DNA of 64,000 nucleotides from Butyrivibrio sp. INlla16 (GTDB lineage Bacteria; Bacillota; Clostridia; Lachnospirales; Lachnospiraceae), in NCBI RefSeq assembly GCF_900104155.1, contig NZ_FMYB01000002.1:62001-126000 (forward strand), in the 5' to 3' direction. The position numbers and the translations under genes were made by a program. The stretch's first letter is position 1, and each line of letters starts with the position of its first letter. Positions 25,370 through 34,430 of this stretch are shown piece after piece. Below the pieces are notes generated by a model. That model searched no databases and was not told the origin of the DNA. It worked only from the letters and a program-made list of their open reading frames with translations.

Positions 25370-27481
25370 TTGAAGAGTGTTTACAACAAAGAAGCACTGA
25401 ATAGGATTGCGGCTCAGGATAAACTGGATAGGATGATAGTCCTTGTTTCGCCTGCAGCTTGGGTCTCTATTTTTGGTGCTTTTATTATTATCGGAGGACT
25501 TCTTGTCTGGGGATTTTTTGGAAAACTCCCTACAAGTGTTGATACTGACGGAATCTACCTAAATGCTGAGGGTGCGAATTACATCTATTCACAGACTGAA
25601 GGCTTTGTCGTCTCTGTTAATATCAAGGACAATGATGTGGTTCATAAGGGCGACATAGTTGCGACAGTCGGAGATGAAGATGATATTTACCGAATCAAGC
25701 AGCTTGATACCCGCATACAGTATGTCGAGAATATGACCTTTGACTCGGAAATGGACATTGTTACTTCGGATACAGAGCAGATGGCTCAGATAAAGCTTTC
25801 CGCAAAGCAGGCTGACCAGGATGCACTGAGCACAGAGGCGGAGCTGCAGCTCAAGGAGGAAAAACTGAAGGAAGCACAGACCCTTGCGAATGAAAAAGAA
25901 CAGCAGATGCTTGATTTTAAGCAGCAGTTTTTTGCGACACTGAATGTTACGGATCAGGAACCGCAGGTAAAGTATAACGAGGCAAGTACCGATTACGAAA
26001 ATTGTTCGCAGAGATACGAAACAGCAAAGGCAAACTATATCAGCCTCAAGGAAACTTATTATTCCGCGAAGGAGATATTTGATGCCCAGTACTTCGATTT
26101 TGATGCTCTTGAGCATACCGAGGCGGAAAGAAATGCTTTCGAAGCAGCCCTTGCTGATGTGGAAGCCAAGGAAGCTGCTGCAAATGATCATCCGAAGACT
26201 GAGTCAAGCTTTAGACTTACCGCCAAGGCCAATACGGAGCAGGGCTATACGTTCAAGTATTGGGAAGACGGAAGCGGTAATGTTTTCACAAATGAAACCT
26301 TTGTGGTTTCCGGATTAAAAGAAGATAAGACCTATACTGCGGTATTTGTTCAGAGTGCGCAGCAGGTTACTGTTGTTATAGAACCGTCTCCTGAAGAGGG
26401 CGGAACTGTTCAGTATAACAACGAAGCGCCTGTATCCAAGGCAACGCCCTACATTTATAACAAGGCCACTGAGACCGGCTTTACGTTAAAAGCTGAAGTT
26501 AAGCCCGGATACACCTTCCAGTACTGGATTGATGACAAGGGCAATACCTATACCAAGAGCTCTGTCAGAATTACCAACGTTAATGAGGACAGTGTCTTTA
26601 CCGCATTTTTCGTAAATGAGGAAGAGGAAGGGGGACTGCGAGTTGTAGCAAGCCCTCCGAGCGGAGGCCATGTAAGGAAAAAGGTCCTGAAAAACGGTAA
26701 GTACAAGATTACCGCTGAGCCTAATGAGGGCTGGTATTTCGTCGGATGGAAGAAGGATGACAGGAAGGGCGAAAAGAAAGGCTATGTGTCCAAGGCCAAA
26801 TCCTTAAAGGTGAAGGATGAAGATATCACTTATATTGGATGCTTTGAAAAGGATGAGAATTATTCCAGGAACACGGACATAATTAGCGAGCATTTTTATG
26901 ATGAAAAGCGCGAATTCACAGAGCCGAACAACAGCGTAACAAGGCAGACAATAGAGGGGCTTGCGGCAGCAGCTGTCTCCTACGACAGACTAAGATACGG
27001 CAATGATCTTCCCAGTTTGCATGCCTATGGCGCTGTGAAGTCTGTGGAAAACTACTATAAGGAAAAGCTTAATGATTCAGACTTTTCCTTTGCCCGCGGC
27101 ATTCTTACAACAACTGAGGATGAAGTGATAGGGACCAGCAACATAAAGGATATTGATCCTCTTATGAATTCGGCAAAGAATATCACACTTGATAAGTTTG
27201 GGGAGCGCTACGACAGCGAAGTAGTCGCTGCCGTATACACAGAGCCTCCGGAGGATTTCGACGGCGAAGTAAGAACCTACCTGTGGAGAAACACAGACAC
27301 GAGCATCAACGACAACATCTACGTCATGTACCGCAACTCCGGCTCAGGCTACAAGGAGATGGCAGCAGTCGTTGATGATGACGGCACCGTCCGCTTCACC
27401 CTCGAAGACGCCCTCACCGGCACCGAATTTGCCCTTATCCGCGTCAACATCGAAGACAACGTCCAATCCAAGAAGGATTGA
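25370..27481 (+). CDS. HlyD-like membrane fusion protein with InlB-type repeats
   Basis: From a TTG start (GGGGGAG upstream), 703 aa: short cytosolic tail with KLDRM, TM helix (about 29-52, ending WGFFGKLP), biotinyl-lipoyl half-domain (GANYIYSQTEGFVVSVNIKDNDVVHKGDIVATVG split by the helices), a long coiled coil (about 115-265), then two or three InlB/Listeria-Bacteroides repeats (GYTFKYWEDGSGN..., GYTFQYWIDDKGN..., GWYFVGWKKDD) and a C-terminal domain. The N-terminus resembles NHLM-bacteriocin HlyD subunits, but no ABC transporter or leader peptide gene is adjacent. The insertion of surface repeats is unusual. Export adaptor role is inference. Confidence 0.6.
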   Translation: MKSVYNKEALNRIAAQDKLDRMIVLVSPAAWVSIFGAFIIIGGLLVWGFFGKLPTSVDTDGIYLNAEGANYIYSQTEGFVVSVNIKDNDVVHKGDIVATVGDEDDIYRIKQLDTRIQYVENMTFDSEMDIVTSDTEQMAQIKLSAKQADQDALSTEAELQLKEEKLKEAQTLANEKEQQMLDFKQQFFATLNVTDQEPQVKYNEASTDYENCSQRYETAKANYISLKETYYSAKEIFDAQYFDFDALEHTEAERNAFEAALADVEAKEAAANDHPKTESSFRLTAKANTEQGYTFKYWEDGSGNVFTNETFVVSGLKEDKTYTAVFVQSAQQVTVVIEPSPEEGGTVQYNNEAPVSKATPYIYNKATETGFTLKAEVKPGYTFQYWIDDKGNTYTKSSVRITNVNEDSVFTAFFVNEEEEGGLRVVASPPSGGHVRKKVLKNGKYKITAEPNEGWYFVGWKKDDRKGEKKGYVSKAKSLKVKDEDITYIGCFEKDENYSRNTDIISEHFYDEKREFTEPNNSVTRQTIEGLAAAAVSYDRLRYGNDLPSLHAYGAVKSVENYYKEKLNDSDFSFARGILTTTEDEVIGTSNIKDIDPLMNSAKNITLDKFGERYDSEVVAAVYTEPPEDFDGEVRTYLWRNTDTSINDNIYVMYRNSGSGYKEMAAVVDDDGTVRFTLEDALTGTEFALIRVNIEDNVQSKKD

Positions 27482-27483
27482 TG

Positions 27484-27518
27484 AATTTCGCCCCGGCACT
27501 CGGAGCCGGGGTGAATTT
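27484..27518. terminator. Terminator between convergent genes
   Basis: CCCCGGC (27491-27497) pairs with GCCGGGG (27505-27511), flanked by AATTT-type sequence on both sides. It overlaps the stop of the flavodoxin gene. Confidence 0.7.
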
Positions 27519-28068
27519 ACAGAATGTCTCTGAGGTGGGAGTAGTTTTCTTGTTCGGGGATGCGGTGAACGGCGGTATCGGCAAAGACGTTGGCGCGAAG
27601 GAGATCCTGCTTGTCGGGGTGGCGCTGTCCTTCATCGAAGATGGCGATCATTCGGTCGGCGAATTCATCGCCCCGTTTTCCGCGGAGCTCTTCGTAGCGA
27701 TCGCGAATGAAGGCCGGCATGGAGCCCTGGCAAAAGAAGGAACCGAGATAGCGGTTGTCTGTGGGAAGCCAGACAGTAGCAATGGCTTCGACGGACTTGT
27801 AGTAGGCGGGATCATTTCCCATGCCACAGGTGCCGAAAAAGGCCACATTTTTTCCATGCAAAGAAGAAATAAGGTCTATGACTTCCAGTGAACAGGTACC
27901 ACGGTTAACCCAAAAACCAACGAAATAAGTCTCGGCGTCATGCCTTCCGTTCCAGCTTCGTACATTGAGCTCTTCTTTGGAGTCGGAAGGAAGTGCATAG
28001 AAAATTTCGTCGGCTATTTTCTTGGTATTCCCTGTTTCACTTGCATAGACCACTAAATATTTCAGCAT
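27517..28068 (-). CDS. Flavodoxin-like protein
   Basis: The 183-aa product begins MLKYLVVYASETGNTKKIADEI, with the FMN phosphate loop SETGNT at residues 10-15, followed by flavodoxin strands (FVGFWVNRGTCS, VAFFGTCGMG). Flavodoxins carry electrons with FMN; the partner is unknown. A small membrane protein gene lies seven bases upstream on the same strand, so they are probably co-transcribed. The fold is firm, the pathway is not. Confidence 0.8.
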   Translation of the reverse strand: MLKYLVVYASETGNTKKIADEIFYALPSDSKEELNVRSWNGRHDAETYFVGFWVNRGTCSLEVIDLISSLHGKNVAFFGTCGMGNDPAYYKSVEAIATVWLPTDNRYLGSFFCQGSMPAFIRDRYEELRGKRGDEFADRMIAIFDEGQRHPDKQDLLRANVFADTAVHRIPEQENYSHLRDIL

Positions 28069-28075
28069 GTTTCCT

Positions 28076-28342
28076 TTATGGTTTTCTGAAAAACTTTATA
28101 ATTCTGTCGGTAAATTTCACAAAAGCCTCATTTTCATGATAACGTCCCGGAATATTTTTCGAAAAAAGACGGAAGTAACTGTAAATGAGCAGAGCAATTG
28201 CTATGTAATATATAAACTCAAAAGGAGTAAGGTATGACAACACAAGGATAACAACCGAAGCAGCCAGACAGGTTTTGGTCAGTCTGTCAGTTCCGTATGC
28301 ACCGTACCGTCCCTGAAAAAAACGATATAAAAAATCTTTCAT
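28076..28342 (-). CDS. Small two-helix membrane protein, unknown function
   Basis: The 88-aa product MKDFLYRFFQGRYGAYGTDRLTK has two hydrophobic helices (about 26-42 and 45-60) and a basic tail. The N-terminal FQGRYG.D.L pattern is common in Lachnospiraceae small membrane proteins of unknown role. It ends seven bases before the flavodoxin start and probably forms a two-gene unit with it. Confidence 0.65.
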   Translation of the reverse strand: MKDFLYRFFQGRYGAYGTDRLTKTCLAASVVILVLSYLTPFEFIYYIAIALLIYSYFRLFSKNIPGRYHENEAFVKFTDRIIKFFRKP

Positions 28343-28582
28343 ATACTACACCTTCGAACAAGATCAATTTGTGTTTAAGTAAACACCCCCTCAATCTTAA
28401 GGAAAGTATAGTGTTCATGCGGCGAAAATACAATTAATCGCCAATGAATTTCTCTTAAAAATCCATAAATGTATTATTACCTAAACCCAAACTTTATTAA
28501 CACGAAATAAGCTTAATTGAGCACTATTTCCTTGATTTCTAGTAAACGATGATAAATAGTGGTATTATATATGGGATTATTT

Positions 28583-28630
28583 ATTGCATGGATTGTTTTG
28601 AATAAAATATTCCATGCAATAAAGATTTTT
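28583..28630 (+). promoter_or_regulatory. Leader inverted repeat before trkA
   Basis: ATTGCATGGA (28583-28592) and TCCATGCAAT (28611-28620) are perfect 10-bp inverted arms, followed by AAAGATTTTTT just before the trkA ribosome site. It could be an operator or an attenuator-type hairpin. The 299 bases before trkA hold nothing else I recognise. Confidence 0.5.
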
Positions 28631-28641
28631 TGGAGGAAAGT

Positions 28642-30009
28642 ATGCAGATAATTATAGTTGGCTGCGGTAACGTAGGCGCAGCTTTGACTGAACAGCTCAG
28701 TGGTGAGGGGCATGACGTTACTGTTATTGAGGAAAAACGTGACGTCATTCAGAGTGTTGTCAACAACTTTGATGTAATGGGCATCGTCGGTAACGGCGCA
28801 AGTTACCTTGTAATGAAGGATGCCGGAATAGAGTACGCGGATCTTATGATCGCGGTTACGGGTAATGACGAGCTTAACCTTCTGTGCTGTCTGATAGCGA
28901 GAAAGGCCGGTCATTGCAACACTATCGCCCGTGTTAAGAATCCTATTTATAAGAGAGAGATCAATTTCATCAAGGAAGAGCTCGGTCTCTCCCTGGTTGT
29001 TAACCCTGAGGAACTCTCTGCGGCTGAGGCAGCAAGACTTCTTAAATTCCCGGCTGCCACCAAGATCGAGACCTTCGCAAGAGGCCGTGCCGAGATAGTG
29101 CACATGACCGTTAGAGAAGATACCAGAATCTGCGATAAATCCCTTAAGACAATACAGTCTGAGATTAAGAGTAAAGTGCTGATTGCGGTTGTATCCCGTG
29201 CGGACGAGGTTTTCATCCCGAACGGAGACTTTGTTCTTAGAGCGAACGACGAGCTTACAATCGTTGGTGCATCGAGAAGTATCGCCGAATTTTTCAGAAA
29301 AATAGGAATGCCCACCGCTAGAGTACATTCCTGCATGATCATCGGCGGAGGTGCGACATCATATTACCTCGCACAGCAGCTGATTTCCTTCGGAATCGAT
29401 GTAAAGATATTCGATAAGAGCCTTGAGAGATGTAAGAAGCTCTCTGATCTGGTTCCGCAGGCGCTCATAATAAATGCCGATGGAACCGACAAGGATGCGC
29501 TGATGGAAGAGGGCCTCGTCGGAACGGAATCCTTCGTCGCCATGACCAATCTCGATGAAGAGAACATCATGCTTTCTATGTATGTAAAGAGCGTGAATCC
29601 CAAGGCTAAGCTTATTACCAAGGTTCACAGAGTTAATTACGGTGAGATTATCGGCTCACTTCAGATCGGAAGTGTTATCTATCCCAAGAACATCACTGCG
29701 CAGAGAATTGTCCAGTATGTCCGCGGAATGAGTAATTCCATGGGTAGTAATAACATAGAGGCACTCTATAAGATGAACGACGGCAAGGTTGAGGCGCTGG
29801 AGTTCTTCGTAACGGAAGGGGCATCAGTTATCGGCAAGCCTCTTTCAGAGATGCATTTGAAAAAGGGTATCCTGGTGGCTCTTATTAACCGCAAAGGCGA
29901 GATCATCTCCCCTAAGGGTTCAAGCGTCATAGAGGCGGGAGATACGGTAGTTATCATAACCAGCCAGCTTGGACTTCAGGATATTTCGGACATCGTATCC
30001 GACAAATAA
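28642..30009 (+). CDS. trkA: Trk potassium uptake regulatory subunit TrkA
   Basis: TrkA is the cytosolic nucleotide-binding gate of the TrkH channel. The 455-aa protein has two RCK repeats: N-domain GCGNVGAALTEQLSGEGHDVTVIE and second MIIGGGATSYYLAQQL..., each followed by a TrkA-C domain (EIVHMTV...IVGAS; VEALEFFV...VVIITS). ATG 28642 follows TTGGAGGAAAG; an upstream GTG/ATG would add four residues without better spacing. trkH starts 18 bases after the stop. Confidence 0.93.
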   Translation: MQIIIVGCGNVGAALTEQLSGEGHDVTVIEEKRDVIQSVVNNFDVMGIVGNGASYLVMKDAGIEYADLMIAVTGNDELNLLCCLIARKAGHCNTIARVKNPIYKREINFIKEELGLSLVVNPEELSAAEAARLLKFPAATKIETFARGRAEIVHMTVREDTRICDKSLKTIQSEIKSKVLIAVVSRADEVFIPNGDFVLRANDELTIVGASRSIAEFFRKIGMPTARVHSCMIIGGGATSYYLAQQLISFGIDVKIFDKSLERCKKLSDLVPQALIINADGTDKDALMEEGLVGTESFVAMTNLDEENIMLSMYVKSVNPKAKLITKVHRVNYGEIIGSLQIGSVIYPKNITAQRIVQYVRGMSNSMGSNNIEALYKMNDGKVEALEFFVTEGASVIGKPLSEMHLKKGILVALINRKGEIISPKGSSVIEAGDTVVIITSQLGLQDISDIVSDK

Positions 30010-30027
30010 TTACAGAGGTGATTTTGT

Positions 30028-31473
30028 ATGAACTATAAGATGATCCGTTTTCTGCTCTCAAGAGTTTTGCAGATAACCGGAATTCTCATGATGCTGCCGC
30101 TGATTGTGGCGATCATTTATAAAGAGTACGGCTGCGCACGCATGTTCTTTTTACTGATTATGACGTGCCTTGCAGTCGGATCCATCGGCGCTCATTTCAA
30201 ACCGAAGAATGTTGCAATTTATGCCAGAGAGGGCTTTGTATCCACAGCCCTGACCTGGATTCTTATAAGTATGATCGGCGGGCTTCCCTTTGTCCTTTCG
30301 GGAGTAACCGACAGCTATGTGGATGCTGTATTTGAGACAATTTCAGGTTTTACAACGACCGGATCTACGATTCTCACAAGCGTTGAGATGTACTATAGCG
30401 TGCAGTTCTGGCGCACCTTCACCCACTGGGTAGGCGGTATGGGTGTGTTGGTATTCATCCTTGCTATCATGCCCATGGGAGGCGGCTATAGCATGCACCT
30501 TATGAGGGCGGAGAGCCCGGGCCCCTCTGTAGGAAAAATCGTACCGAGGGTGCGTGATACAGCCAAGATTCTTTACCTGATTTACATCGGTATTACTGTA
30601 TCTCAGATTATTCTGCTTATGATCACGGGACTTAATCCGTATCAGGCTATGACAACCACCTTTGCTACGGTTGGTACCGGAGGTTTCGGTATTACAAACA
30701 GCGGCGCCAACGATTTTTCAACAGCATCGCAGATAGTCATAACCATATTCATGATAATGTGCGGTATCAACTTCAACGTATACTACTATCTGATAACGCT
30801 GCGTCCGAAGGAAGCTATTAAAAGTGATGAGGTTAAGCTCTATCTGGCGTTGATGTTCGGATCCGCTTCACTTATCGCATTCATGATTTATAGAAACGGT
30901 GTGACTGCAACTCCCTTTGAATCCTTCCATCACTCACTTTTTACTGTGGCATCAGTAATGACGACGACAGGTTTTGCAACTCTGGATTTCAATCAGTGGC
31001 CTCAGCTTTGTAAGACGCTTCTGGCGTGTCTGATGCTCCTTGGAGCCTGTGCGGGTTCAACGGGCGGTGGCTTCAAGCTCTCCAGATTCGTCATCTTGAT
31101 AAGAGCCCTGAAAAATGAGCTGACCTACATTGTTCATCCGAAGTCAGTCAAGAAGGTATATATGGACGGGCATCCGATAGATTCGACGGTTGTGAAGTCG
31201 GTATCCGCTTACCTTAGTATGTATGTTGTGATTTTCATTATTTCAATCCTTCTCATTTCCTTTGATGAGTTCGATTATGAAACGAATTTCACGGCGGTGG
31301 CAGCTACACTTAACAACATCGGTCCCGGTCTCGGAATGGTTGGCCCTACAGGAAACTTCAGCGCATATTCAGATCTGTCCAAGATTGTTCTTATGTTTGA
31401 CATGCTGGCAGGAAGACTTGAGCTGTTGCCGATGCTGATTCTCTTATCACCCAGAACCTGGGCCAAGAGATAA
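30028..31473 (+). CDS. trkH: Trk potassium channel subunit TrkH
   Basis: The 481-aa polytopic protein carries the four selectivity-filter pore loops of TrkH (FETISGFTTTGSTI; TTTFATVGTGGFG; VASVMTTTGFAT; AATLNNIGPGLGMVG) and the loop THWVGGMGVLVF. It passes K+ (and Na+) under control of TrkA. Length and topology are normal. The ATG follows AGAGGTG, 18 bases after trkA, giving a complete two-gene uptake system. Confidence 0.93.
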   Translation: MNYKMIRFLLSRVLQITGILMMLPLIVAIIYKEYGCARMFFLLIMTCLAVGSIGAHFKPKNVAIYAREGFVSTALTWILISMIGGLPFVLSGVTDSYVDAVFETISGFTTTGSTILTSVEMYYSVQFWRTFTHWVGGMGVLVFILAIMPMGGGYSMHLMRAESPGPSVGKIVPRVRDTAKILYLIYIGITVSQIILLMITGLNPYQAMTTTFATVGTGGFGITNSGANDFSTASQIVITIFMIMCGINFNVYYYLITLRPKEAIKSDEVKLYLALMFGSASLIAFMIYRNGVTATPFESFHHSLFTVASVMTTTGFATLDFNQWPQLCKTLLACLMLLGACAGSTGGGFKLSRFVILIRALKNELTYIVHPKSVKKVYMDGHPIDSTVVKSVSAYLSMYVVIFIISILLISFDEFDYETNFTAVAATLNNIGPGLGMVGPTGNFSAYSDLSKIVLMFDMLAGRLELLPMLILLSPRTWAKR

Positions 31474-31570
31474 ATATAAAATAAAAATAAAATAGTGACG
31501 ATTTAAAGATGTGAATATAAGTCCGGTAGTATAATTGAGATAACGAATTAATGTTATTGAGGGGAAAATT

Positions 31571-33070
31571 ATGCTGCCGGAAAATTATATTAATCGAAAA
31601 GACATGCTTGCCTGTGTGCTGTGCAAAGATCCGCCGTGCACCAAGGCATGTAAGAAGATGGATCCGGGGAAAGCGCTTTTTGATATTTGGTTTGACAATG
31701 CAGATATCGCAGCACTAAACCTTCCGGAGAATAATGTTTGTGCAAAGTGTGATGCACACTGTGAAGATGCCTGTATCAGTTCCCGCAGGGTTCCGATACA
31801 GAGACTTATGTCGACTTTACATAAGGTGGTCGCACCTGAGGCGGAGATTGATGTGCCTGAGGATTACAAACGTCTTCAGTGTGACATCTGCGGAATCCCG
31901 ATTGAGAATCCGTTCCTATTGTCTTCATCGGTGGTGGCATCGACCTATGATATGTGTGCAAGAGCCTTCGAAGCCGGTTGGGCAGGAGCCTGCTTTAAAA
32001 CTATCTGCTCTTTTGATATTCATGAGGCTTCACCTAGATTCTCGGCGATTACAGGGGATAACGGAAGCATAGTGGGCTTCAAGAATATTGAGCAGTTATC
32101 GGACCACAGTGTTGCTGAGAACATGGAGATTTTCAGAAGGCTGAAAGAGAGATATCCAAAGAAATTCATTCTGGCATCCATAATGGGACAGGATGAGGAC
32201 GAGTGGGAATCACTGGCAAGGCTCTGTGAGGAGAACGGAGCGGATGCCATAGAGCTCAATTTTTCATGTCCAAATATGCAGGAGGACGGGCTTGGTTCGG
32301 ATATCGGGCAGATTCCGGAACTGGTTGAGAAATACACCGCTGCGGCAAAGAGAGGCGCCAATATTCCTGTCCTTGCAAAGCTGACTCCCAATGTGGCAAC
32401 CATGAGCCCCGCAGCAGAAGCGGCTTTTCGCGGCGGAGCGGATGGCATAGCAGCCATAAATACGATAAAGAGTATAATCGGGGTAAGTCCTTATACCTTT
32501 GTTTCTGCCCCGGCAGTCAAAGGAAAATCGGCGATTGGAGGGTACAGCGGCAATGCGGTTAAGCCCATTGCGCTCAGATTCATATCAGAGATCGGTCAGA
32601 ATCCCATGCTTAAGGGCATTCACATAAGCGGAATGGGAGGAATCGAGACCTGGAGAGATGCTCTTGAATTCATCCTGATGGGTGCAGGCTCAATACAGAT
32701 AACCACAGCGGTTATGCAGTACGGCTATAGGATTATCGATGAGCTTAAGGATGGCCTCAATTATTATCTGAACCAGATGGGCATAAATTCCGTCAAGGAT
32801 ATAATCGGTGCAGGCCTTGACAGCGTCAGTGATACCACGGATGTACTTGAGAGGGATTCGGTTCTTTTCCCTAGATTCGAGTCCGAAAAGTGTATAGGCT
32901 GTGGAAGATGCGTGATTTCCTGCAACGACGGTGGTCACCAGGCTATCTCTTTTGAGAACAGAAAACCCAAGCTTGACGGAAGCAAGTGTGTGGGATGCCA
33001 TCTCTGCCTGCTTGTTTGCCCGCAGAATGCAATTGTTCCTTCGAAGAAGAGAATAAATCGTGCGACATAA
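31571..33070 (+). CDS. preA: PreA-like dihydropyrimidine dehydrogenase with extra N-terminal cysteine cluster
   Basis: 499 aa. Residues 1-95 form a cysteine-rich segment (CVLCKDPPCTKACKK; CAKCDAHCEDAC) like the N-terminal FeS region of dihydropyrimidine dehydrogenase; the centre is an FMN TIM barrel (NPFLLSSSVVAS; ELNFSCPNMQEDGLGSDIGQ; AKLTPN; ISGMGGIETWRDA); the end is a 2x[4Fe-4S] ferredoxin (CIGCGRCVISC; CVGCHLCLLVCP). PreA reduces uracil and thymine together with PreT; no PreT gene is adjacent, so the electron donor is unknown. The ATG follows GAGGGG. Another FMN dihydro-oxidoreductase substrate is possible. Confidence 0.8.
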   Translation: MLPENYINRKDMLACVLCKDPPCTKACKKMDPGKALFDIWFDNADIAALNLPENNVCAKCDAHCEDACISSRRVPIQRLMSTLHKVVAPEAEIDVPEDYKRLQCDICGIPIENPFLLSSSVVASTYDMCARAFEAGWAGACFKTICSFDIHEASPRFSAITGDNGSIVGFKNIEQLSDHSVAENMEIFRRLKERYPKKFILASIMGQDEDEWESLARLCEENGADAIELNFSCPNMQEDGLGSDIGQIPELVEKYTAAAKRGANIPVLAKLTPNVATMSPAAEAAFRGGADGIAAINTIKSIIGVSPYTFVSAPAVKGKSAIGGYSGNAVKPIALRFISEIGQNPMLKGIHISGMGGIETWRDALEFILMGAGSIQITTAVMQYGYRIIDELKDGLNYYLNQMGINSVKDIIGAGLDSVSDTTDVLERDSVLFPRFESEKCIGCGRCVISCNDGGHQAISFENRKPKLDGSKCVGCHLCLLVCPQNAIVPSKKRINRAT

Positions 33071-33102
33071 GATTATAATAAAAAACTTATCAAATAATAA
33101 AA

Positions 33103-33111
33103 TGATATAAT
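33103..33111 (+). promoter_or_regulatory. Extended -10 promoter before STAS gene
   Basis: TGATATAAT lies 111 bases upstream of the STAS gene. A second possible promoter, TTGAAA and TATAAT with a short 15-bp spacer, is at 33136-33162. Confidence 0.4.
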
Positions 33112-33221
33112 TAGCATTTTATAATAATTTTAGTGTTGAAAAACCGATGATGGATGTATAATAATGAAGTATAGAATAATGACTTATTCAAGAATTTCTT
33201 TTATGAAGGGAGAGTTTTGCT

Positions 33222-33515
33222 ATGACAATAAATAAGGAAGCAAGCGGAAGCGATCTGGTTATTGCACTCGGAGGAAGACTTGATACCACTACTGCGCCGC
33301 AGCTTGATGATGAAGTTAAGAATCTTGATGGCATCGAGAAACTTACTTTTGATTTCAAGGATCTTGAATATATTTCATCTGCTGGTTTAAGAGTTCTTCT
33401 GTCAGCTCAGAAGGTTATGAATAAGCAGGGCAGCATGGTTATTAAGAATGTTAGTGAAGAGATCAGCGAGATCTTTGAGGTAACCGGATTTGTTGATATT
33501 CTTACAATAGAGTAA
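33222..33515 (+). CDS. STAS-domain anti-sigma factor antagonist
   Basis: The 97-aa single-domain protein has the SpoIIAA/RsbV signature around the phosphorylatable serine: LEYISSAGLRVLLSAQK (Ser57/58). Such proteins bind GHKL anti-sigma kinases and are controlled by Ser phosphorylation. No kinase or sigma factor is adjacent; the only GHKL-like domains nearby are in the symporter fusions and histidine kinases. The ATG follows AAGGGAGAG and a terminator follows. Single-gene unit. Confidence 0.9.
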   Translation: MTINKEASGSDLVIALGGRLDTTTAPQLDDEVKNLDGIEKLTFDFKDLEYISSAGLRVLLSAQKVMNKQGSMVIKNVSEEISEIFEVTGFVDILTIE

Positions 33516-33542
33516 GGGAATCCTATAATTATTTGATTTATG

Positions 33543-33576
33543 AAGGCTGTTGTACTTTTTTGGTACACAGCCTTTT
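33543..33576 (+). terminator. Intrinsic terminator after STAS gene
   Basis: AAGGCTGTTGTAC (33543-33555) pairs with GTACACAGCCTT (33563-33574), T-rich loop, followed by a short T tract. Confidence 0.75.
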
Positions 33577-33656
33577 ACTATGTTCTGAAGTAATTCTTTG
33601 TGTATCATGTGTTGCAAAAATGCAATATGACCTCTTCTCAGGAATATTGGGCACTC

Positions 33657-34430
33657 AAGAGGTCAATGGCAGATATTGCTGTCGCTATGGTCAAAAATCA
33701 GGAAAAATTTGAAAGTAACCTCGGAAGAAAATAAAATATGTTTTTTGGCGTTTTGGTATACATTTTGGACGTATTTTAACGGTTTTTCAAACCCAAAAGT
33801 AAATGAGAAGGCATATTTAATGAGTTGGTATCCTTGTTTTCTCAAATCATGGGTACCAACATGTAAAAAAACATGCTCTCATTTACAAGTTATCCAGAAG
33901 AGCCCTAGAAAAGTGCATAAAAGGTATACCAAAATGCCTGGAATGCTCTCTCATTTACATATTAAATATGGGGGAATATATAAGCCAAATTTACAGGCCA
34001 AATCTCAGTCAAATCTTCATATTTTTGACGAAATTTCGATTATGATAAATCTGTTTATCTATTTTCCTAATTTGGATTTATGGTTTTTGTTTGAAGAACA
34101 AATAAACACACATGAATATACGTAATAAGGTGCAGTGGTGCTATTATACCCAGAATTGGTCCTGATTTTGCTCATTATATTGATAATTAGTAAAACCACT
34201 TTTGGAAAACTGTAAAATGGATTTATCATATTTGATAAAACATAAATATATTAATGATATTAAGATGATTTATAGTATTAGGATAATGAATAAGGATTAT
34301 GCTGGCAGCAAATAATATTCACCCAATATAATCTGAAGAATTACTGCCAATAAGCATAGGCTTTAAGCAACCTATACAGATAATGGCCATTTTTGACAAT
34401 TGCGACAGCAATCTATGCTATTGACCTCTT
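33657..34430. mobile_element. Non-coding element with 40-bp imperfect terminal inverted repeats
   Basis: The ends 33657-33696 and 34391-34430 are inverted repeats matching at about 35 of 40 positions, both starting AAGAGGTCAAT at the outer edge and sharing ATTGCTGTCGC and GTCAAAAAT. The 774-bp interior holds copy 2 of the 233-bp palindrome and AT-rich sequence without a credible gene. Further GACCTCTT/AAGAGGTC copies lie just outside each end (33629-33636 and 34520-34532). No target duplication is clear. A MITE-like element is the best reading; family not recognised. Confidence 0.65.
33726..33959. repeat. 233-bp palindromic element, copy 2
   Basis: Same architecture as the copy at 660-892: modules A 33726-33761 and B 33798-33833 forward, C 33851-33887 and D 33924-33959 inverted, 36-bp A-B and C-D spacers and a 17-bp centre. 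Conserved strings include TTTTGGTATAC, AATCATGGGTACCAA, AAAAGGTATACCAAAA and ATGCTCTCTCATTTAC. It sits inside the larger inverted-repeat element. The 149-aa frame across it is not a gene. Confidence 0.85.

Noticed and set aside
25370-27481. Complete bacteriocin export operon
   Set aside because: Only an HlyD-like subunit and an SdpI-like protein are present; there is no ABC transporter, leader peptide or maturation enzyme in the flanks.
33676-34125. Open frame of 149 codons across the palindromic element
   Set aside because: It follows the repeat structure, lacks a ribosome site and has no protein-like composition or family pattern.
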